Origin: Campylobacteraceae bacterium
GTDB lineage: Bacteria; Campylobacterota; Campylobacteria; Campylobacterales; Sulfurovaceae
DNA length: 5,852 nt
Direction: 5' to 3'
NCBI GenBank assembly: GCA_026986355.1
Contig: JALSOO010000003.1
Span: 1-5,852 of the forward strand
Program-made: the position numbers and the translations under genes
Shown here: piece after piece, positions 1 to 4,777 of the stretch
Layout of the letters: the number at the start of each line of letters is the position of its first letter
Position numbering within the stretch: the stretch's first letter is position 1
The notes under the pieces: model-generated
Database searches by the model: none
The model's input: only the letters and a program-made list of their open reading frames with translations
Told to the model about the DNA's origin: nothing

Positions 1-37
1 AAAATCAAACTACCGTTTAGAGGATATAATATTATGA
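1..37 (+). CDS. C-terminal end of an upstream gene, probably an ECF sigma factor (partial)
   Basis: Reading codons from base 2 gives the tail KSNYRLEDIIL followed by TGA at 35-37. This stop overlaps the ATG of the next gene at 34-36 as ATGA, the usual sign of translational coupling between two co-transcribed genes. The other two frames are less convincing: one hits TAG at 18-20, and the other runs straight into the next gene without its own stop. The visible residues are too few to identify the protein. The sigma factor call is inferred from the downstream zinc-finger anti-sigma factor, because ECF sigma genes usually sit directly upstream of, and coupled to, their anti-sigma genes. A basic-then-mixed tail of this kind would fit the end of sigma region 4, but that is weak evidence. 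Confidence 0.5.
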   Translation, partial: KSNYRLEDIIL

Positions 38-438
38 GAAAAATAGCATCACTACTCAAAGATAAAGCATTTACAAAACATTTAGATGAAATGCAACTGG
101 CTCTTTTTACAGACAATAAATTAGATGAAAAAGAGAGAGAAGAGGTTTTTAGACACCTAAGCCAATGCAGACGATGTAGAGATGTTTTAAAAGTAGCTTC
201 TGATATAAGAGAAGAGGAGAAAAAACTAAAACCCTCTAACAACATAGACTACAAACCTACCCTCAAAAAGCTTGGAGTAGTTGCCTCTTTTGCAATTATA
301 TTTTTTACAACGCCACAGATTGACCATCAATTTGATGCTCCTAGTTTTAAAGGTTTTGTAGAGGAGAAAGGGATTATTGATGAGACTATTGAGTATTGGG
401 AGAGGTTGTTTGAGAAGTTTTTTGGAGGGGATGAATAA
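34..438 (+). CDS. Membrane-anchored zinc-finger anti-sigma factor
   Basis: This 134-residue protein probably binds and holds an ECF sigma factor at the inner membrane. Residues 41-48 are HLSQCRRC, the Hx3Cx2C signature of zinc-binding anti-sigma (zf-HC2/ZAS) domains, preceded by a charged helix (19-40) as in that fold. A hydrophobic stretch at about 80-93 (LGVVASFAIIFFTT) follows a lysine-rich segment, so the N-terminus should be cytoplasmic and residues 94-134 periplasmic. The stretch is short for a membrane helix. The start is supported by AGAGGA at 19-24 and by the ATGA overlap with the upstream gene, although the frame stays open to base 1. The periplasmic tail is only about 40 residues and acidic, much shorter than in many anti-sigma factors. 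A redox-sensing ZAS role is possible, but the cognate sigma lies outside the window. Confidence 0.75.
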   Translation: MRKIASLLKDKAFTKHLDEMQLALFTDNKLDEKEREEVFRHLSQCRRCRDVLKVASDIREEEKKLKPSNNIDYKPTLKKLGVVASFAIIFFTTPQIDHQFDAPSFKGFVEEKGIIDETIEYWERLFEKFFGGDE

Positions 439-494
439 TGAAAATTTATTCAATCCCAAGCACAATCTTAAACTGTATCTTCAAACTCTTTTGA
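424..494 (+). other. Shine-Dalgarno and start of a cut-off third gene, or an 18-codon ORF
   Basis: GGAGG at 424-428 lies nine bases before an ATG at 438-440. The stop of the anti-sigma gene (436-438) overlaps this ATG as TAATG, the classic arrangement for a coupled next gene. The frame then reads MKIYSIPSTILNCIFKLF and stops at TGA 492-494, and most of it lies over the end of the opposite-strand antitoxin gene. The simplest reading is that a third gene of the sigma/anti-sigma operon once began here and lost everything after its first roughly ten codons when the antitoxin segment arrived. Alternatively it is a tiny leader peptide, or the site is chance. Confidence 0.3.
432..452. repeat. AT-rich inverted repeat across the anti-sigma stop codon
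   Basis: TGAATAA (432-438) and TTATTCA (446-452) are perfect 7-base inverted arms around a 7-base loop. It lies between two convergent genes, where a bidirectional terminator would be expected. However, the stem has only one G/C pair and neither side is followed by a T run, so terminator function is doubtful. Confidence 0.25.
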
Positions 495-689
495 GATACT
501 TAAAGACTCTTCTCTTACTTTCATTGAAGCTTTTTTAATTTGAATTTTCAACTTCTCTTTTTCAAGTACATCACGATAATGCGTAACAGCTTTTCGTATT
601 AAATCACTTTTTGTAGTACCTAAGGCTTTAACCATTTCGTTAAGCATCATCAAAAAGTCATTGTCTGATTTTAGAGTAATAGTATGCAC
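468..689 (-). CDS. Ribbon-helix-helix (CopG/VapB-like) antitoxin, orphan
   Basis: This 73-residue protein has the ribbon-helix-helix layout: a beta strand (residues 3-8, TITLKS), helix A (about 10-23), a GTT turn (24-26) and helix B (about 27-42, SDLIRKAVTHYRDVL). A basic helical tail (43-73) follows, of the kind antitoxins use to wrap a toxin. Such proteins bind palindromic operators as dimers and usually repress their own operon. The start is GTG at 687-689, set by AAGGAG (complement of 695-700) five bases upstream; there is no nearby ATG. A consensus promoter and a palindrome lie immediately upstream. No toxin follows: after the stop there are only 29 bases before the opposing anti-sigma gene, with stops in the useful frames. 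It is therefore an orphan antitoxin or a free-standing repressor. It interrupts the otherwise rightward gene order, suggesting insertion. Confidence 0.75.
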   Translation of the reverse strand: MHTITLKSDNDFLMMLNEMVKALGTTKSDLIRKAVTHYRDVLEKEKLKIQIKKASMKVREESLSISKEFEDTV

Positions 690-694
690 TGTTT

Positions 695-700
695 CTCCTT
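695..700 (-). promoter_or_regulatory. Ribosome binding site fixing the GTG start of the antitoxin gene
   Basis: On the minus strand this reads AAGGAG, five bases before the GTG at 689-687. It decides the start, since the gene has no ATG at its N-terminus. Confidence 0.8.
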
Positions 701-702
701 GG

Positions 703-718
703 TATTACTTTTGTAATA
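703..718. promoter_or_regulatory. Palindromic operator, probably for the RHH repressor
   Basis: TATTAC (703-708), TTTT, GTAATA (713-718) form a perfect 6+6 inverted repeat. It lies between the -10 box and the ribosome binding site of the antitoxin gene, touching the -10 box at base 718 and covering the expected transcription start near 711. Ribbon-helix-helix antitoxins typically bind such palindromes at their own promoters, so autorepression is the likely role. Confidence 0.6.
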
Positions 719-746
719 TTATAGTAAATTCTATTAGATTTGTCAA
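718..746 (-). promoter_or_regulatory. Consensus sigma-70 promoter for the antitoxin gene
   Basis: Read on the minus strand, TTGACA (complement of 741-746) and TATAAT (complement of 718-723) are separated by exactly 17 bases (724-740). Both hexamers match the sigma-70 consensus perfectly. Transcription should begin near 711, giving a leader of about 20 bases before the GTG. A full consensus match is unusual and implies strong transcription when the overlapping operator is unoccupied. Confidence 0.8.
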
Positions 747-761
747 TTTTCAAACATTTTC

Positions 762-791
762 AAAAAAAAGGGGGGAATAATTTTTTCCTCC
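762..791 (-). terminator. Possible leftward intrinsic terminator
   Basis: On the minus strand, GGAGGAA (791-785) can pair with TTCCCCC (777-771) around a 7-base loop, with one A-C mismatch. The stem is followed, after one more C, by eight Ts (complement of A8 at 762-769), which is the shape of a rho-independent terminator. It would stop leftward antisense transcription before it reaches the antitoxin promoter. The same bases also fit a rightward promoter, so the assignment is uncertain. Confidence 0.35.
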
Positions 792-800
792 TAGTATAAG
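774..800 (+). promoter_or_regulatory. Candidate promoter of the five-gene rightward operon, possibly ECF-type
   Basis: TATAAG at 795-800 matches five of six bases of a -10 box and lies about 30 bases before the first gene's start. No TTGACA-like -35 is found 16-18 bases upstream. Instead GGAATAA (774-780) followed by a T run sits there, resembling the GGAA-type -35 recognised by many ECF sigma factors, with 15 bases between GGAAT and GTATAA. Given the neighbouring sigma/anti-sigma pair, direct control by that sigma factor is plausible but unproven. Confidence 0.35.
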
Positions 801-831
801 GGGTACAACAAAACAAATTAAGGAGAACAAA

Positions 832-1542
832 ATGTTCAAAACTACACTATCTATTATAGCTACATTAGCTATATTCTCATCAACCACTACAGCTTATGAT
901 TTTACTGCAAATAATAATGCTAAAAAAGATATCGTTCCTGTACCAAAAATAGATACTACCCAATCATCAAATAGTGTCTATGGAGGCTCTTATATACCAA
1001 CAGAAGAGCAAAATATAGCAATACCTCAACCATCATCTAACTTTGAAAATATTATCTATTATGCAAGTGGAGCTAAAGATAACTATCGTGTAGGAGAACC
1101 TATCAAGATTAAACTCAAACTAAAAAGAGAGGCTTATATCTACTTTTGGACTATCTCTCATGATGGTAGAGGATACCTCATCTTGCCAAATAACTTTATC
1201 GCATACAATAAATATAGAGCAAACATGCACTATGTTGTACCTGAACGCTCTGCTACTTATGATTTTGTATCAGATAGAGCAGGGGTTGAGAAGGTCTATG
1301 TACTAGCAACCAACAAAAAGATAGATACTCAAACTCTTAAATCTATATTTTCACAACGAGCAGGAGGAGTTATCCCTATGGCTACAAATAAACTTATTAA
1401 AAAGTTTATATCTAAAGATATTCATGCTATAGCCAAAAGAGAAAATCTAAGCTATGACATTACCTCATTTGAGATAAAGATTTACGATAAAAGTAAAATG
1501 GAAAATAGCCAAAATATCAATATTAATATTAGAAATCATTAA
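832..1542 (+). CDS. Exported DUF4384 domain protein
   Basis: This 236-residue protein starts with a signal peptide: a lysine at 3, a hydrophobic core at about 6-17, and likely cleavage after Ala21 (TTTA|YD). It should act in the periplasm or at the cell surface. Residues 22-75 are a Ser/Pro/Asn-rich, probably flexible linker. Residues about 84-162 look like DUF4384, a beta-rich domain often found with caspase-like proteases and kinases: YRVGE (85-89), an aromatic strand AYIYFW (101-106), LPN (118-120) and a final strand KVYVLAT (154-160). A C-terminal extension ends in a strand (FEIKIY, 213-218) that resembles the ends of the two other DUF4384 proteins downstream. The start has AAGGAG at 820-825, six bases upstream. 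It heads an operon whose next gene encodes the caspase. Its biochemical role is unknown; a partner or regulator of the caspase is the contextual guess. Confidence 0.8.
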   Translation: MFKTTLSIIATLAIFSSTTTAYDFTANNNAKKDIVPVPKIDTTQSSNSVYGGSYIPTEEQNIAIPQPSSNFENIIYYASGAKDNYRVGEPIKIKLKLKREAYIYFWTISHDGRGYLILPNNFIAYNKYRANMHYVVPERSATYDFVSDRAGVEKVYVLATNKKIDTQTLKSIFSQRAGGVIPMATNKLIKKFISKDIHAIAKRENLSYDITSFEIKIYDKSKMENSQNININIRNH

Positions 1543-1566
1543 GAATCAATAAAAAAAGGAGAGAAG

Positions 1567-2934
1567 ATGTTATTAAAAAAAATTGCAATACTATCATTAG
1601 TTTCTATACTATTTCCAATAATGGTTCATGCTTATACACCTAAAAAGGAGGCTCTCCTTGTTGGTGTATCCTATTACCAAAGTAAAAATATCATAAGATT
1701 ACCTGGTATTGAGCTAGATATCAAAAAGATGAAGAGACTTTTAGAGAGCAAAGGTTTTCATGTCACTGTTTTACTAAATAGAGAGGCAACCTACCAAAAT
1801 GTTGTTAATGCTTTAAAAGATTATAGATATTTAAACTCTAATGACAGTTTTGTATTTTATGACTCTTCTCATGGTACACAAGTAACTGATAATAATGGAG
1901 ATGAAGATGATGGATTAGATGAGGCATATGTTTTATATGATGCTAATCTTCAAAATGAAAAGGGGCTATTGATAGATGATACACTAAATAGACTTCTTAG
2001 TTATATTCCTGCTAAAAAGTTAACTATCTCTGATGCTTGTCATAGTGGTACTATCTACAAGGGGTTATATAGAGATATTGTTACTAAATTTACCCCTATA
2101 TCAAAAGATTTTCATTTTATAAATAAAGATACAGCTAGAATTATAAAACCCAAAAATTTGGTATCATTGGGTGCTGTAGGAGATACTCAAGAGTCTATTG
2201 CTACACCAGATGGTAGTCTATTTACTGATGCACTATCAGATAGTTGGAGTAGTAACCCAAAGATTAGCTTTAATAATATAAAAAAGGATATATCTATCTA
2301 TATAAATAATGAACATAGACACAATCCAAAGATAAGGATAACTACTCCAACTCTCTATGCTACTAATAGTAGATATATCAATCAATCTATCAACTCATAT
2401 CTAAATATAGATATATATCCAAACCACAATCAAAAACTTCTAGTAGAGAGTTATTTAGATGAGTTGATGCATAGAGATAGTATAGCTAAGCTATATATTC
2501 AATCTAAACCATATTATAATAAAGGGGAGTATATAGATTTTACTATTAAAACCTATAATATGAGTGGACACCTCTATCTCTTGACCTCAAAAGAGAGAGA
2601 TAACTCCATAGATATAATCTATCCAAACTCATACTATCAAAATCCAAAAAAGAGATGGAGAGGAGAGTTCCAATTTCCAAGAAGAGATGAACAATTTGCA
2701 TTTCAAGCCAAAAATATTACTAATGTAAAACAGAGAAATGTGGTATATGCTATCTTATCCCAAGAGCCTATACCTATATTAGAAGAAGCAAGAGAACTAA
2801 ATCTAGGAAGATTTAAATTCTTTACCAAAAATTTCATTGGAGAGATTAATCTTAAAAATGCTATTAAAGATATTATAATTAGAAAAAATAATCAAGTTGC
2901 AATCGGTAAAGTAGTATTTACCATTGGCAGATAA
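1567..2934 (+). CDS. Secreted caspase-like protease (orthocaspase, peptidase C14) with C-terminal DUF4384
   Basis: This 455-residue protein is exported, with a signal peptide ending near Ala22 (MVHA|YT). The caspase domain spans about 27-265. ALLVGVSYY (29-37) is the first core strand. SSHGTQ (100-105) carries the catalytic His102, and SDACHSG (155-161) carries the nucleophile Cys158. Asp156, two residues before the Cys, is the metacaspase/orthocaspase residue that selects Arg or Lys at P1. The acidic segment NGDEDDGLDEA (110-120) after the His is typical of metacaspases and may bind calcium. Both catalytic residues are present, so an active cysteine protease is expected. Residues about 304-400 form a DUF4384 domain (GEYIDF at 320-325, YPN at 352-354). 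AAGGAG at 1556-1561 supports the start, 24 bases after the preceding gene. Substrates are unknown. The export signal argues against the cytoplasmic cell-suicide role of some bacterial caspases. Confidence 0.88.
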   Translation: MLLKKIAILSLVSILFPIMVHAYTPKKEALLVGVSYYQSKNIIRLPGIELDIKKMKRLLESKGFHVTVLLNREATYQNVVNALKDYRYLNSNDSFVFYDSSHGTQVTDNNGDEDDGLDEAYVLYDANLQNEKGLLIDDTLNRLLSYIPAKKLTISDACHSGTIYKGLYRDIVTKFTPISKDFHFINKDTARIIKPKNLVSLGAVGDTQESIATPDGSLFTDALSDSWSSNPKISFNNIKKDISIYINNEHRHNPKIRITTPTLYATNSRYINQSINSYLNIDIYPNHNQKLLVESYLDELMHRDSIAKLYIQSKPYYNKGEYIDFTIKTYNMSGHLYLLTSKERDNSIDIIYPNSYYQNPKKRWRGEFQFPRRDEQFAFQAKNITNVKQRNVVYAILSQEPIPILEEARELNLGRFKFFTKNFIGEINLKNAIKDIIIRKNNQVAIGKVVFTIGR

Positions 2935-2947
2935 CAAAGGATTATAG

Positions 2948-3499
2948 ATGTTAAAAAGAGTACTACTTACATCAACTACTCTACTCTTAATGAGTGGTTG
3001 TGTAACAAAAGAGATTATATATAGACCAATCAGCTCCCATGCTCCAAGAGAAAATAATATAGAAAAAATCAAATCTTTTGAGAATCACAATAACTTATTG
3101 AACTTCTCTCTAAATCCAAATCCAAAGATAGGAGAGTTTCTCAATATTAATGCTATCCCAACTATTGATGGGTATCTAAAGATTATTGTTATCAATCCAA
3201 ATGGAGAGAGAAAACTACTTATTCCCAATAGATTTAGAGGTAGTAGAGTAAAAGCAGGAGAGAGATTCTCTAGCAATAACGCTACCTTTGCTCTAAAGGC
3301 AACTAGACCAGTAGGTATACACCATATTTTGGTACTATTTAGCCAAGAAAATCCAAGAGTTGTTATCCAACAGGGTATGAGTAGCATCTATAATGCCCTA
3401 GAGCGTGACCAAGATTTATATAATTTGCTCAAACAGATAAGAGATGGAGAGTATGGCAAGAGCTATATCTCTCTATTTGATATTCAAATTGATAACTAA
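2948..3499 (+). CDS. DUF4384-containing lipoprotein
   Basis: This 183-residue protein begins with a lipoprotein signal. Basic residues at 3-4 and a hydrophobic core lead to LMSGC, so cleavage by signal peptidase II should leave lipidated Cys18. Val at +2 does not match an inner-membrane retention signal, so an outer-membrane location is possible. Residues about 58-135 resemble DUF4384: KIGEFLNI (60-67), DGYLKIIVIN (74-83), LIPN (91-94), FALKATRPVG (114-123) and HHILVLFS (125-132). The C-terminus ends in a strand (SLFDIQID, 175-182) like the first protein of the operon. AAAGGA at 2936-2941 precedes the ATG by six bases, and the gap from the caspase gene is 13 bases. It could tether the caspase or the soluble DUF4384 protein to the membrane, or be an inhibitor or substrate; the sequence does not decide. 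Confidence 0.8.
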   Translation: MLKRVLLTSTTLLLMSGCVTKEIIYRPISSHAPRENNIEKIKSFENHNNLLNFSLNPNPKIGEFLNINAIPTIDGYLKIIVINPNGERKLLIPNRFRGSRVKAGERFSSNNATFALKATRPVGIHHILVLFSQENPRVVIQQGMSSIYNALERDQDLYNLLKQIRDGEYGKSYISLFDIQIDN

Positions 3500-3508
3500 A
3501 GGTTCACA

Positions 3509-4777
3509 ATGAAAACCCTTCTACTTTTAGTTGCTTTAATGACTAATCTACTATATGGTAGTTTCAAAGAGATATATCAAAACAATAGAATTAATGGGAT
3601 AGGCAACTTAATTACGGCTGACTTTATCGCCTATGCCTATGCCAACTACAAACTAAGTAGAGAGAGAAAAATTGAAGATAAGATATTGAAACCTAGAGTT
3701 TTAAACTTTGCCAAATATCTATATATCGCAAATCTTGAGTTGCATCTATCTACAGAGGCAGATATAGTAGCATATACTGCTATACTCTATCTACTATCAA
3801 AAGATGGCAACACCATATCTATACCTGACAAGTATCAATATCTCTCATCTATTATAGAACAAGAGGCAGAGCTTATCTTTAGTGCTAATAGAGTAGCATA
3901 CTCTCCTCTTGGAAAAAAAAATATTGATTATAGAGAGTTTAAAGTAATGGATAGATATAGCAAGAGTAGAGGCTACTTTTTATCTATGAAATTTCTTCAG
4001 ATTATGCCCAAACCAAAAGCTCTACTCAATACTATCCATAAATCTACAAGAGTAAACAATCTATACAATCAGATAAAATCAAATCTAAACCAATTTGTAG
4101 GTATCTCAAAGATAGGAGAGTCTCTATTCCCTCTATATAAAGGGATAAATAGAGGTATATTTTTAAACAATAGACAAGCCTCATTCTCTCAATTACTATA
4201 TGCTATCAGAAATAACAACAAGCTAAGAGAACGTCTACTAACTCTAAATAGCTCATATGATTATGACCTAAAGATAGTCCAATCACTATCAGAAGGTAAC
4301 CATATCAACGCCTCCAAAGGCTATTTTGTACAGAGTAGATATAGAGATAAACTCTATATCAATCCATACATTAGCAAATCTCTATCAGATGACAATAGAA
4401 GCTATGCAGATATAGAGAATCACCTAGAGGATACACTAAATGTTATGATAGAAGGTGCATTACTCTTTAGAGATACTCTTAGAGACCATAGAGCAGATGA
4501 CAATATGGTCTCTATACTAAAAAGGTTGAGAAAGATAACCCAAAAAAAGAGAGAGAAGATACCTCTAAAAGAGTCCGATTTTAGATTTTTAAACTCTTTG
4601 GATAAAAAATTTTTAGATATACCTCATATAGAGGAGAAGACTACTGTAAAGATTACAAAATATCTAACGATAACTCTAAAAGAACCAACTACTATTCGAT
4701 TAAATAGTGGAACTATTGGTGGAAGATATAAATTTTTAGATAGTATAATGTTAGATAAAATCAGGAGAAAAAAATGA
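3509..4777 (+). CDS. Exported protein, divergent DUF3160-like
   Basis: This 422-residue protein has a signal peptide with likely cleavage after Gly17 (LLYG|SF). The mature part is mostly helical. Several blocks recall DUF3160, an uncharacterised exported family: LITADFIAYAYANYKL (34-49) near the start, like the family's T.D..LHAYH segment; SPLGKKNIDYREFKVMDRY (132-150) with SRGYFLSMKFL (153-163), like its DYSQFKPRGHYT...YFRAMMWLG region; and a C-terminal LKRLRKITQKKREKIPLKESDFRFL (split at 337-361), like its 'L..IA.KEL.G..L...D..FI' segment. These comparisons are from memory, so the family call is moderate. It is shorter than the roughly 600-750 residues I expect for the family. AAAGG at 3498-3502 overlaps the previous stop and sets the start. 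The stop TGA (4775-4777) overlaps the next ATG. Function unknown. Confidence 0.6.
   Translation: MKTLLLLVALMTNLLYGSFKEIYQNNRINGIGNLITADFIAYAYANYKLSRERKIEDKILKPRVLNFAKYLYIANLELHLSTEADIVAYTAILYLLSKDGNTISIPDKYQYLSSIIEQEAELIFSANRVAYSPLGKKNIDYREFKVMDRYSKSRGYFLSMKFLQIMPKPKALLNTIHKSTRVNNLYNQIKSNLNQFVGISKIGESLFPLYKGINRGIFLNNRQASFSQLLYAIRNNNKLRERLLTLNSSYDYDLKIVQSLSEGNHINASKGYFVQSRYRDKLYINPYISKSLSDDNRSYADIENHLEDTLNVMIEGALLFRDTLRDHRADDNMVSILKRLRKITQKKREKIPLKESDFRFLNSLDKKFLDIPHIEEKTTVKITKYLTITLKEPTTIRLNSGTIGGRYKFLDSIMLDKIRRKK

Noticed and set aside
226..465. 79-codon minus-strand open frame opposite the anti-sigma gene
   Set aside because: It is antisense to a gene with a recognisable zinc motif, has only a TTG start, no ribosome binding site and no recognisable domain.
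432..467. Minus-strand sequence after the antitoxin stop reads KIVLGIE, stop, IFII, faintly like the start of a PIN-domain toxin (IVLDTNIFIS).
   Set aside because: Only about ten residues, with an internal stop and a missing catalytic Asp, and the stretch runs into the coding strand of the anti-sigma gene. Chance is as likely as a toxin relic.
1567..2934. Caspase as an anti-phage suicide effector or a CRISPR-associated (Craspase-like) protease
   Set aside because: It has an export signal, none of the neighbours is a CRISPR or defence gene, and no repeat array is present. Cytoplasmic action is unlikely.
2803..3387. Two minus-strand open frames (2803-3072 and 3085-3387) opposite the caspase end and the lipoprotein gene
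   Set aside because: Shadows of well-supported plus-strand genes. Their hydrophobic content comes from reading AGA/ATA-rich codons backwards.
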